A stretch of 13,456 nt of DNA. Source: UBA7332 sp051648105. GTDB taxonomy: Bacteria > Bacteroidota > Bacteroidia > Bacteroidales > UBA7332. The DNA lies in assembly GCA_051648105.1 (NCBI GenBank), contig JBOFEN010000015.1:1-13456 (forward strand), in the 5' to 3' direction. Numbering within the stretch: the stretch's first letter is position 1; each line of letters starts with the position of its first letter. Positions 7,131 to 13,366 of this stretch are shown here, piece after piece. The notes beneath the pieces were generated by a model. It saw only the letters and a program-made list of their open reading frames with translations, was not told where the DNA came from and did not search any database. A program made the translations under genes and the position numbers.

Positions 7131-7879
7131 TTGCTGTTTTCAGTTATGCTTTTTTTCATCTGCTCTTTTATAATGGAGCTACTATCTATCTCACCTATAA
7201 CCTCTTCGATTGGAGCTCTGCCTCTATCTTCCCAATTTGAGTATAATTGCTGTAGAAGGGTGAAGTCTTCAATCGTGTCGAGTGTAAACCTAAGATCTTC
7301 CCTCTCTCTTAGCACTTTCGGGAGATCTAGTAGTCTTATCTTAAACTCTTGAGGATTGGCATATAGGTAGTTAGTGACATGTTCGTGGTACAGCTTCTCA
7401 TTGGTTAGTTGAGCTACTCTCTTAAGAGAATCGATTGTTGTCAGCTCTGTGTATAGTCCAAGATGAGACTTAATAACCGGTAGCCCTGAAGGGAATCCCC
7501 AACTAATATAGTCTGCTGGCTCGATCTCATACTGTTCGAAAAGTGTGGATATGCTATCTGTCTGAAGAAAAGGGTTGTCTGAGCATACTCTAACTATTGT
7601 TTCAATACCAAACATCTCTGCGGCATCTATAAAACGAGATAGTACATCCTCTTCGCTACCTCTAAAGCACTCGGCTCCTCCCTTTTGTGCTATCTCTTGA
7701 ATTATATCATCGGAAGGGCGCGTTGTAGTAGCTACTATCACTTTTGCATTAGGATTGTCTCTTTTTATACGCTCAATTAGAAGCGAGAGTATTGTTTTCC
7801 CTTTCCAAAAGTCTAGAATTATTTTGTTTGCTAGCCGCGTGGATCCTGTGCGTGCTTGTATGATAACGCCTCTTTTCAT
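7127..7879 (-). CDS. SpsF-like cytidylyltransferase
   Basis: A 250-residue nucleotidyltransferase of the CMP-sugar family (PF02348/SpsF). It opens with the nucleotide-binding signature IIQARTGSTRLANK (residues 6-19; the family has R-x-x-S-x-R-x-P-x-K, here with Ala instead of Pro), followed by VIVATTTRPSDD and the segment FRGSEEDVLSRFIDAA and RVCSDNPFLQ, which match the CMP-KDO/CMP-sialate synthetase sites for substrate and metal. The likely reaction is CTP plus a free nonulosonic acid giving the CMP-sugar and pyrophosphate. It begins 11 bases after the putative glycosyltransferase stop and overlaps the synthase start by 4 bp, so the three are translated together. SpsF proteins are annotated variously as spore-coat polysaccharide or glycosyltransferase-like; the context here favours CMP activation. 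Confidence 0.85.
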   Translation of the reverse strand: MKRGVIIQARTGSTRLANKIILDFWKGKTILSLLIERIKRDNPNAKVIVATTTRPSDDIIQEIAQKGGAECFRGSEEDVLSRFIDAAEMFGIETIVRVCSDNPFLQTDSISTLFEQYEIEPADYISWGFPSGLPVIKSHLGLYTELTTIDSLKRVAQLTNEKLYHEHVTNYLYANPQEFKIRLLDLPKVLREREDLRFTLDTIEDFTLLQQLYSNWEDRGRAPIEEVIGEIDSSSIIKEQMKKSITENSK

Positions 7880-7890
7880 AGTTACTCTCT

Positions 7891-8745
7891 TTAGATTTTC
7901 AATCGCTCAAATGCATCAATAAATGAGCCTGGTGTGATGTTTATAACTTTGCACTCTTCACTCTTTGCGTAGTCTCTGAGTTGGAAGTATGCCCTAAAGA
8001 CAATGAATTGATGATAAAGAAACTGGTAGAATGGTACCTCGGCATACTGCGCCATCTCCTTAGCATCTGGTTTGCCATTGTCATAGAAATGCTTGAAGTT
8101 CATGACAACTCTATTATCATCTGATATACCCACATCGTTTACCCAAGAGTGCTCTGCCCCAGCAAGGTAAATCTTCTTGTATCTCATCCTTATAGTAATT
8201 GCTATCGATGGGATAAGTACATTGTGAGGGCGTGGAACACCCCATCCTTTATTATAGGCTAGTTTGGTGAAACATTCGAGCCCCTCTACAGGAGTAGTGT
8301 TGTGGGGGTGAAGTTTAATGTTGTGGTTTGATGCAATAATCTCTTGCCACCTTCTGTTTTTGAATGCTTTGACAGGCATAAATAGGTTCATCTCCCATTC
8401 GCACTTGCTGCTTAAAGCCCCAAATAGTCTCTCACACTTATCTGTTGACTCCCAAAATAGAGGGTCAGCAACAAGGTAGTTCTGAGGTTTAACTACTTCA
8501 AACCACTCAGAACAAGCGCTGAAATTGACCATTAGCCTCGATCTCCCTTGCCAAAACTCTCTCTTCTCCTCTATCAGACTCTTGAAGGAGGGCCCATTGC
8601 CTAGTATTATGATCTCATCACTCTCTGTTTCTCTTTGAGGAAGTGATGGTTTTAGTCGTGAAAATAGAGCTATTCGAAGCAGGCTGAATAGTGTATCAAC
8701 CACTGCTGTCGCTCGCTTTTTAAGAATATCTTGTTTTGAACTCAT
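7891..8745 (-). CDS. Putative GT42/DUF115-like glycosyltransferase (candidate nonulosonate transferase)
   Basis: A 284-residue protein of uncertain family. Residues 45-53 (IIILGNGPS) give the strand-loop G-N-G-P-S seen in DUF115 proteins and in Campylobacter CstI-type (GT42) sialyltransferases, which also start their nucleotide-binding fold this way. Further along are NYLVADPLFW (89-98), HPHNTTPVEG (146-155), GVPRPHNVLIPSIAI (169-183) and IYLAGAEHSW (192-201), a His-containing loop of the kind carrying the catalytic base in GT42. The C-terminus reads INITPGSFIDAFERL. Residues 18-30 are hydrophobic but short. It leads the operon with SpsF-like, NeuB-family and HAD genes and diverges from a flippase, so use of the CMP-nonulosonate as donor is a reasonable inference. 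I chose the Met at 8745 over the longer frame from 8826, which would run through the divergent promoter region and into the flippase gene. Confidence 0.68.
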   Translation of the reverse strand: MSSKQDILKKRATAVVDTLFSLLRIALFSRLKPSLPQRETESDEIIILGNGPSFKSLIEEKREFWQGRSRLMVNFSACSEWFEVVKPQNYLVADPLFWESTDKCERLFGALSSKCEWEMNLFMPVKAFKNRRWQEIIASNHNIKLHPHNTTPVEGLECFTKLAYNKGWGVPRPHNVLIPSIAITIRMRYKKIYLAGAEHSWVNDVGISDDNRVVMNFKHFYDNGKPDAKEMAQYAEVPFYQFLYHQFIVFRAYFQLRDYAKSEECKVINITPGSFIDAFERLKI

Positions 8746-8749
8746 GCTA

Positions 8750-8757
8750 CAAAGATA
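8750..8757 (-). promoter_or_regulatory. Candidate -7 box of the nonulosonate operon
   Basis: Minus-strand TATCTTTG, a full match to TAnnTTTG, ending only 4 bp before the chosen ATG at 8745. If used, transcription would begin at or next to the start codon (leaderless). No convincing -33 box is visible. Confidence 0.4.
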
Positions 8758-8769
8758 GTTTTTTTGTGT

Positions 8770-8777
8770 TACATTTG
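8770..8777 (+). promoter_or_regulatory. Candidate -7 box of the flippase gene
   Basis: Plus-strand TACATTTG, a full match to TAnnTTTG, 18 bp before the flippase ATG at 8796. It lies 12 bp from the opposing box of the nonulosonate operon, so the two promoters face away from each other in a 50-bp gap. No clear -33 box. Confidence 0.4.
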
Positions 8778-8795
8778 TCCGTAAAGTGTATGTAG

Positions 8796-10223
8796 ATGAG
8801 CTTAAAGCAACAAACGGCCAACGCATTGGGTTGGAATCTTATAGATCGCATTGGAACACAAGCGGCATATCTTGTTACTGGTATCGTATTGGCAAGGCTT
8901 TTGCCTGTTAGTGATTTCGGTCTTATTGGTATGCTATCTATATTTGTGGGACTAAGTACAATATTGGTAGATGGTGGGTTTTCGAGTGCATTGATTCGTA
9001 AGCAGGGGGCTACGGATAGGGACTATAACACCCTCTTTTACCTTAATATGGGTGTTAGTATTTTTCTTTACTTGCTGCTTTTCGCAGCTACTCCTGCAAT
9101 AGCTCGCTTCTATAGCCAACCACAACTTATACCTCTAGCTAGAGTTCTTTTTTTGGGGATAATCATCAATTCAGCGGCTCTGATACAGAGCACGCTATTC
9201 ACGAAGCAGATAAACTTTAAGGTTCAGGTTATAACGAACACTATCTCATTACTTATTGCAGGGGGTTCAGCCATTGCTCTTGCTTATAATGGAGCAGGGG
9301 CCTGGGCTCTAGTGTTTCAGACCTTGATACTATCTTTTTGTAAAACCCTTACTCTTTGGATAGTAAGTAGTTGGAGGCCAAAGATGATATTTAGTTTGGA
9401 GTCACTTAAAAGTGTTCTTGGCTACTCCTCTAACCTTTTGGCCTCACAGATAGTAAATACACTATTCGTCAATCTATACACCTTGACCATTGGTAGACTA
9501 TTCTCCGTTGCAGAGGTAGGTTACTATACTCAAGCGCAGAAGATGAATGATATGGCAACCTCAGTGTTGAACAATCCTATTCAAGCAGCAACCTTCCCCA
9601 TATTCTCAACTATACAAGATGATAGAGAGCGACTGCTTCGTGCTTTTCGAAAGACAATGCGCTTTGCTATGTTTGTCACTTTTCTAGCTCTTCCTATGCT
9701 TCTGTTGGTGGCTCGCCCCTTTATGCTTTTTCTTTTGGGCGATAAGTGGAGTCACTCAGTACCTTACCTACAACTTATACTTATTGGGTCAATATTTAAT
9801 TTGATAACAGCCCTTGTTAATAGCTTTCTGCGTATACCAGGTCGTACGGATGTGCTACTAAGGTTGGAGTTTGCCAAGGTGCTGCTTTCTGTGGTTATCC
9901 TAATTTTCACAATTCCTTATGGCTCACTAGCTGTTATTGGAGGGTTGGTCATCTCTCGCATAATAATATGTATCACTAATATGTATATTTCTAGTCGTTA
10001 TATAGACTATACATTTGGTATGCAGGTAAAGGATATATTGCCATATGCCGGGCTTTCTGTTATATCCTTTGTGGCGGCATGGCCAATATCTCAAGTTTTA
10101 GAGGGTAATTTTTGGCTCCTTGCAACACAATGTTCAACCTATTCCATCATATTTTTTACTCTTGCATGGCTTTTCAACTCTAAGGTTTTAGTTGATGTGA
10201 TAAGCACCTTGAAGAGATCTTGA
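8796..10223 (+). CDS. wzx: Wzx-type polysaccharide/lipid-linked oligosaccharide flippase
   Basis: A 475-residue polytopic inner-membrane protein of the PST/MOP superfamily (COG2244, Polysacc_synt type). It begins with SLKQQTANALGWNLIDRIGTQ, the amphipathic entry helix typical of the WzxC/TuaC branch, followed by LARLLPVSDFGLIGMLSIF and the loop GGFSSALIRKQ. About a dozen to fourteen hydrophobic segments run to the C-terminus, with the mid-protein segment GYSSNLLASQIVNTLFVNLY and GYYTQAQKMNDM typical of this group. It would flip an undecaprenyl-linked glycan repeat to the periplasmic side. Its start is 50 bp from the divergent start of the nonulosonate operon, which links the two to the same surface glycan; no polymerase or ligase gene is present. 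The gene is followed by a long hairpin. Confidence 0.9.
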   Translation: MSLKQQTANALGWNLIDRIGTQAAYLVTGIVLARLLPVSDFGLIGMLSIFVGLSTILVDGGFSSALIRKQGATDRDYNTLFYLNMGVSIFLYLLLFAATPAIARFYSQPQLIPLARVLFLGIIINSAALIQSTLFTKQINFKVQVITNTISLLIAGGSAIALAYNGAGAWALVFQTLILSFCKTLTLWIVSSWRPKMIFSLESLKSVLGYSSNLLASQIVNTLFVNLYTLTIGRLFSVAEVGYYTQAQKMNDMATSVLNNPIQAATFPIFSTIQDDRERLLRAFRKTMRFAMFVTFLALPMLLLVARPFMLFLLGDKWSHSVPYLQLILIGSIFNLITALVNSFLRIPGRTDVLLRLEFAKVLLSVVILIFTIPYGSLAVIGGLVISRIIICITNMYISSRYIDYTFGMQVKDILPYAGLSVISFVAAWPISQVLEGNFWLLATQCSTYSIIFFTLAWLFNSKVLVDVISTLKRS

Positions 10224-10247
10224 GATATAATTATTCGATTAAGTGCA

Positions 10248-10307
10248 TTATATAGCATTATCCCCCAACCACTTCACGATGAGTAGTTGGGGGATAATGT
10301 TATATAA
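10248..10307. terminator. Long hairpin between convergent genes, probable bidirectional terminator
   Basis: Bases 10248-10273 pair with 10282-10307 around an 8-base loop: 26 positions with only two non-Watson-Crick pairs (10255/10300 and 10270/10285), each a G-U wobble in one of the two transcripts. The core ATTATCCCCCAAC / GTTGGGGGATAAT is a perfect 13 bp. It lies between the stop of the flippase gene (10223) and the stop of ohrR (10330). Neither side has a strong T-run, so it may stop transcription or protect 3' ends rather than act as a classic intrinsic terminator. Confidence 0.75.
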
Positions 10308-10329
10308 AACTCTTATCTATCTAAACAGA

Positions 10330-10773
10330 TCAAGCGAGAAGGCATATTAGAGACTCAATCTTGCTCTTTAGCTCAAGTAGTTCAGAGTCTGATATTGACA
10401 TACCTTTCTCGCGCAGTCTCTGCACCAAACGTATTGGAATCTCAGCAGCTTTAACCTCTAACTCTTTTCCCTCTTTGGTGAGAGTTACCATCACTTTGCG
10501 TTCATCCTCAGCCGATCTGTTGCGTGAGATTAGACCCATAGCCTCCATTCTTTTTAGTAGTGGGGTTATAGTGTTGGTCTGAAGATATAGTCTCTCAGCA
10601 ATCTGATTAACAGCTGCTGATTCGCACTCCCATAGTGTCAACAATACAAGATATTGTGGATATGTAATACCAAGTTTATCAAGATCCTCTTGGTAAGCTT
10701 TGGTGATAAGTCTAGAGACAGCGTATATAGGAAAGCATAGCTGATTCTCTAGTTTCAACTGTTCGTATGCCAT
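10330..10773 (-). CDS. ohrR: OhrR, organic-peroxide-sensing MarR-family repressor
   Basis: A 147-residue winged-helix regulator. Unlike generic MarR proteins it closely follows the Bacillus OhrR pattern: KLENQLCFPIYAVSRLITK at the N-terminus with the peroxidatic Cys13, partner tyrosines Tyr27 and Tyr38 (equivalent to Bacillus Tyr29 and Tyr40), GITYPQYLVLLTLWE (35-49), the recognition helix TNTITPLLKRMEAMGLI, and the wing RNRSAEDERKVMVTLT. Peroxide oxidation of the Cys releases the repressor from DNA. Two more cysteines (Cys50 and Cys144) are present; Cys144 near the end could be a resolving thiol, which is inference. It lies 55 bp downstream of a glutathione peroxidase gene on the same strand and has its own promoter box and a candidate operator in that gap. 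No ohr gene is in the window. Confidence 0.93.
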   Translation of the reverse strand: MAYEQLKLENQLCFPIYAVSRLITKAYQEDLDKLGITYPQYLVLLTLWECESAAVNQIAERLYLQTNTITPLLKRMEAMGLISRNRSAEDERKVMVTLTKEGKELEVKAAEIPIRLVQRLREKGMSISDSELLELKSKIESLICLLA

Positions 10774-10804
10774 AATTGGTTTAGGTTTTAATTTATTATG
10801 GGCA

Positions 10805-10812
10805 CAAAGATA
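10805..10812 (-). promoter_or_regulatory. Candidate -7 box of ohrR
   Basis: Minus-strand TATCTTTG matches TAnnTTTG and lies 31 bp upstream of the ohrR ATG, giving a leader of roughly 25 bases. An upstream CTTTA at about the right distance is a poor -33 match. Confidence 0.45.
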
Positions 10813-10818
10813 GTAAGG

Positions 10819-10838
10819 TTTACTCTAATTAAAGTAGA
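10819..10838. promoter_or_regulatory. Candidate OhrR operator
   Basis: A 20-bp imperfect palindrome, TTTACTC-TAATTA-AAGTAGA, with a perfect TAATTA core and five of seven arm positions matching. It lies just upstream of the ohrR -7 box, where a bound repressor would block RNA polymerase, and overlaps the gpx stop codon. Known OhrR sites are similar AT-rich palindromes. The link to OhrR is inferred from position and type. Confidence 0.35.
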
Positions 10839-11311
10839 TCAACAATGTATGATTCTATGCGTGAAGGTGATGTGATAGGTGAGAAGCGATCAACAGGCTT
10901 TCCATCTCGTCCAATAAGGAACTTTGTGAAATTCCATTTGATGCTTTTGCCAAATGTCCCAGGCATACTATCTTTTAGGTATTTGAATAGAGGATGTGCA
11001 TCGACTCCATTTACATTCACCTTTGAGAACATTGGGAATGTAACACCATAATTGATCAAACACCCTTGTGATATATCTGTTTCACTTCCTGGCTCCTGCT
11101 TGCCAAATTGGTTGCATGGGAATCCCAGTATCACTAGACCTCTATCTTTGTACTTTATATATAGCTCTTCTAGCCCTTTATACTGCGGGGTGAATCCACA
11201 CTTGCTGGCAGTATTCACAATAAGTACAACTTTACCACTATAATCCTCAAGTGATACATCTTTACCTCTTAGTGATTTAGCACTGAATTCATAGATATTC
11301 GTTTTCATCAT
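10829..11311 (-). CDS. gpx: Glutathione peroxidase-family thiol peroxidase
   Basis: A 160-residue cytoplasmic GPx-fold peroxidase that reduces hydrogen and organic peroxides; bacterial cysteine forms usually take electrons from thioredoxin. Visible features: peroxidatic Cys38 in NTASKCGFTPQY, GFPCNQFGKQEPG with the tetrad Gln72, C-x-x-N-Y-G-V-T-F-P from Cys84, which aligns with the resolving Cys of yeast Gpx3, and KWNFTKFL with Trp126 and Asn127 completing the tetrad. The catalytic residue is Cys, not selenocysteine. Length is standard. The gene begins with two Met codons; the second (11308) is equally possible. It is followed 55 bp later by ohrR on the same strand, consistent with a peroxide-stress pair. 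Confidence 0.95.
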   Translation of the reverse strand: MMKTNIYEFSAKSLRGKDVSLEDYSGKVVLIVNTASKCGFTPQYKGLEELYIKYKDRGLVILGFPCNQFGKQEPGSETDISQGCLINYGVTFPMFSKVNVNGVDAHPLFKYLKDSMPGTFGKSIKWNFTKFLIGRDGKPVDRFSPITSPSRIESYIVDLL

Positions 11312-11340
11312 TTTATAGTTTTAGTTTGTTAGTATGTGCG

Positions 11341-11394
11341 ATTGTGTCTTTTGCGATACAAATGTAGTGTAATTTATATCACTCGCGACACAAT
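11341..11394. repeat. Inverted repeat flanking the gpx promoter
   Basis: ATTGTGTC at 11341-11348 is exactly inverted as GACACAAT at 11387-11394, 38 bp apart. The candidate gpx -7 box (11359-11366) lies between the arms. Inside is a second small inverted pair, AGTG at 11366-11369 and CACT at 11380-11383. It may be a regulator-binding arrangement; function unknown. Confidence 0.4.
11359..11366 (-). promoter_or_regulatory. Candidate -7 box of gpx
   Basis: Minus-strand TACATTTG matches TAnnTTTG, 47 bp upstream of the gpx ATG. The nearest TTG upstream is several bases too far for a standard -33 box. Confidence 0.45.
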
Positions 11395-11431
11395 TACCCC
11401 TGATTTTTATTAGAAAAAGAGTTAATCAGAA

Positions 11432-11571
11432 TTATCAACACTGTTCATAGTGTGTGGATAATCGCAAAAAGAAATGTGAGGAACCCTGTGGATAACCCTG
11501 TTGTTTGTATTGTTAATACTCTTATTAATAGTGGATTATGCTTGTGTTTATTCTGTTTATTGTTATGCACA
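11432..11571. promoter_or_regulatory. DnaA-box cluster
   Basis: Four DnaA-box-like 9-mers lie within 140 bp of non-coding DNA: TTATCAACA (11432-11440, plus, one mismatch to TTATCCACA), TGTGGATAA (11453-11461, perfect, minus), TGTGGATAA (11487-11495, perfect, minus) and TTATGCACA (11563-11571, plus, one mismatch). The gaps between boxes are 12, 25 and 67 bp. A chance cluster of this quality is unlikely. It fits an origin, or alternatively a DnaA titration or regulatory site. Confidence 0.75.
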
Positions 11572-11616
11572 AACAATAGCTGTGCCAATCATCATGTAGC
11601 CATATTGCTATAACTC

Positions 11617-11646
11617 TAATAATATAGTATATATATTATATATATA
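11617..11646. other. A/T tract, candidate DNA-unwinding element
   Basis: Thirty bases consisting only of A and T except for a single G at 11627, rich in TATA steps, 45 bp beyond the last DnaA-like box. Tracts of this kind next to DnaA boxes serve as the melting site in bacterial origins. Confidence 0.5.
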
Positions 11647-11715
11647 GGTAAGTGATAGGAGTGTTACATTTTGATTAAATATTGAGAGATAATGATCTAA
11701 ATAATTGGATATCCT

Positions 11716-11745
11716 TTTGTATACCATTACTTTTTATTAAGTTTG
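11716..11745 (+). promoter_or_regulatory. guaB promoter (TTTG -33 box and TAAGTTTG -7 box)
   Basis: TTTG at 11716-11719 and TAAGTTTG at 11738-11745, separated by 18 bp, match the Bacteroidota pattern TTTG-N19-TAnnTTTG nearly fully. The -7 box ends 34 bp before the guaB ATG. This is the best promoter in the window and fits a strongly expressed gene. Confidence 0.7.
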
Positions 11746-11779
11746 CACGCAATAAATTCTAAACATATAATCTACCAGT

Positions 11780-13258
11780 ATGTCATTTGTTGCAGATAAA
11801 GTAGTTATGGACGGTCTCACTTTTGATGATGTCCTATTGATCCCATCTTATTCTGAAGTTTTGCCACGCAATGTGGACCTATCTACAAACTTCACTAGAA
11901 ACATCCGAATGAATATGCCTTTTGTTTCCGCTGCCATGGATACCGTGACAGAGGCTAAACTTGCTATATCTATGGCTCGTGAAGGAGGTATCGGTGTTAT
12001 TCACAAGAATATGTCAATAGCTGAGCAAGCTCGCCAAGTTAAAATGGTTAAGCGTGCAGAGAATGGTATGATCTACGATCCAATCACGATCCTTAGTGAT
12101 GCTACTGTGATAGATGCTCTAAAGATTATGTCGGAGTATAAGATTGGTGGTATACCAGTTGTTAACAATGAGCGTAAACTTGTTGGTATTGTTACAAACA
12201 GAGATCTACGTTTCGAGAAAGATATGAATAAGAGTATCGACTCTGTTATGACTGGAGCTGATAGATTGATCACAACTTGTCAATCAACAGATCTAGAGGC
12301 TGCAGCTGAAATTCTTCAGACTCATAAAATCGAGAAACTTCCTGTTGTTGATAAGGATGGTTTCATCGTAGGTCTTGTTACATATAAAGATATAACAAAA
12401 GCTAAGGATAAGCCATTTGCTTGTAAGGATGAGAAGGGTAGACTTCGCGTTGCTGCAGGTGTAGGTATCACTGGCGACTCAATGGAGCGTGTTGATGCTT
12501 TGGTTGAGGCTGGTGTTGATGCAATTGTTATCGATACTGCTCATGGTCACTCTCGCGGTGTTGTTGAGATGCTTAAGCAGGTTAAAACAAAATACCCAAA
12601 ACTAGAGTGTGTTGTTGGTAACATCGCTACTGGTGCAGCTGCTCGTATGTTAGTAGAAGCTGGTGCTGATGCTGTTAAAGTTGGTATTGGTCCAGGTTCA
12701 ATTTGTACTACTCGTGTCATTGCTGGCGTAGGTGTACCTCAGCTATCGGCTGTATATGAAGTATCAAAAGCTATCGAAGGTTCAGGTGTGCCTGTTATCG
12801 CTGATGGTGGTCTTCGTTATTCAGGAGATATCGTTAAGGCATTGGCAGCTGGTGGTAACTGTGTTATGGTTGGTGGTCTTTTGGCTGGTGTAGAGGAGTC
12901 TCCAGGTGATACTATTATCTACAATGGTCGTAAGTTTAAGGCTTACCGCGGAATGGGATCACTTGAGGCTATGGAGAAAGGGTCGAAAGATCGCTATTTT
13001 CAAGGAGATGAGATGGATGCTAAGAAGCTAGTACCTGAAGGTATTGCTGCTCGTGTGCCATTCAAAGGTCTGCTTTACGAGGTTATCTATCAATTAGCTG
13101 GTGGTCTTCGTGCAGGTATGGGCTATTGTGGTTCTCAAAACATAGATCAACTTCACCAAGCTAAATTCACACGTATCACAAATGCAGGTATGGCAGAGAG
13201 TCACCCTCATGATGTATCTATTACAAGTGAGGCTCCTAACTATAGCCGTGGCTATTAA
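11780..13258 (+). CDS. guaB: IMP dehydrogenase
   Basis: Oxidises IMP to XMP with NAD+, the committed step of GMP synthesis. The 492-residue protein starts with the usual LTFDDVLLIPSYSEVLP, then two CBS domains (about residues 100-210) inserted in the TIM barrel, the NAD/IMP segment IDTAHGHS (Asp252), and the catalytic loop GIGPGSICTTRVIAGVG with nucleophile Cys309. The IMP-binding segment GMGSLEAM (from about 391) and flap residues PEGIAARVPFKG follow, and the C-terminus has the canonical SRGY region. Length is standard. Codons are biased to GGT, GTT, CGT and GCT more than in the glycan and lepB genes, as expected for high expression. It begins 35 bp after the strong promoter box. Its downstream region appears interrupted by an IS element. 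Confidence 0.98.
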   Translation: MSFVADKVVMDGLTFDDVLLIPSYSEVLPRNVDLSTNFTRNIRMNMPFVSAAMDTVTEAKLAISMAREGGIGVIHKNMSIAEQARQVKMVKRAENGMIYDPITILSDATVIDALKIMSEYKIGGIPVVNNERKLVGIVTNRDLRFEKDMNKSIDSVMTGADRLITTCQSTDLEAAAEILQTHKIEKLPVVDKDGFIVGLVTYKDITKAKDKPFACKDEKGRLRVAAGVGITGDSMERVDALVEAGVDAIVIDTAHGHSRGVVEMLKQVKTKYPKLECVVGNIATGAAARMLVEAGADAVKVGIGPGSICTTRVIAGVGVPQLSAVYEVSKAIEGSGVPVIADGGLRYSGDIVKALAAGGNCVMVGGLLAGVEESPGDTIIYNGRKFKAYRGMGSLEAMEKGSKDRYFQGDEMDAKKLVPEGIAARVPFKGLLYEVIYQLAGGLRAGMGYCGSQNIDQLHQAKFTRITNAGMAESHPHDVSITSEAPNYSRGY

Positions 13259-13298
13259 TTAAGGGTCATATCACTTAGATAAAATATTATATTGAATT

Positions 13299-13320
13299 AA
13301 AAAGGGCTGTTTCCTAGATT
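13299..13320 (+). terminator. Left arm of a guaB terminator, apparently interrupted by the IS
   Basis: About 40 bp after the guaB stop, the sequence AAAAAGGGCTGTTTCC reads like the first arm of an A-flanked intrinsic terminator, but no matching GGAAACAGCCCTTTTT follows. Instead the IS left end begins at 13321. The right arm would be expected beyond the element, outside the window. This is inference. Confidence 0.35.
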
Positions 13321-13327
13321 TGAAGTG

Positions 13328-13361
13328 AACCCCGAAAGTTAGACAATAAACTTTCGGGGTT
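13328..13361 (+). terminator. Hairpin at the IS left end
   Basis: Bases 13328-13340 pair perfectly with 13349-13361 (13 bp, CCCCGAAAGTT core) around an 8-base loop, followed by a short T stretch, six bases before the OrfA start. It overlaps the terminal inverted repeat. Such end-proximal hairpins can stop incoming transcripts and limit transposase expression from outside promoters; here that is inferred. Confidence 0.6.
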
Positions 13362-13366
13362 TTCTT

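Larger units (their letters stand above)
11312..11779. other. Non-coding gpx-guaB gap, candidate chromosomal replication origin
   Basis: This 468-bp region has no credible gene. From left to right it holds the gpx promoter and an inverted repeat (to about 11394), the DnaA-box cluster (11432-11571), an A/T tract that could be a DNA-unwinding element (11617-11646), more AT-rich DNA, and the guaB promoter (11716-11745). Gene direction changes here: the genes immediately left (gpx, ohrR) and most genes further left are on the minus strand, while guaB to the right is on the plus strand, as expected for divergent replication. dnaA itself is not nearby, which is common in Bacteroidota. The origin call is inference. 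Confidence 0.55.

Noticed and set aside
8746..8826. A longer start (8826) for the putative glycosyltransferase
   Set aside because: It would overlap the first 31 bases of the divergent flippase gene and cross both promoter boxes; the extra residues look unlike coding sequence, and Met at 8745 is followed by a normal N-terminus.
11513..11528. TTAATA-CTCT-TATTAA small inverted repeat in the candidate origin
   Set aside because: Six A/T pairs with a four-base loop are expected by chance in AT-rich DNA.
11686..11710. GAT/AAT triplets as a DnaA-trio motif
   Set aside because: The triplets are interrupted and not directly beside a DnaA box; in AT-rich DNA this is not significant.
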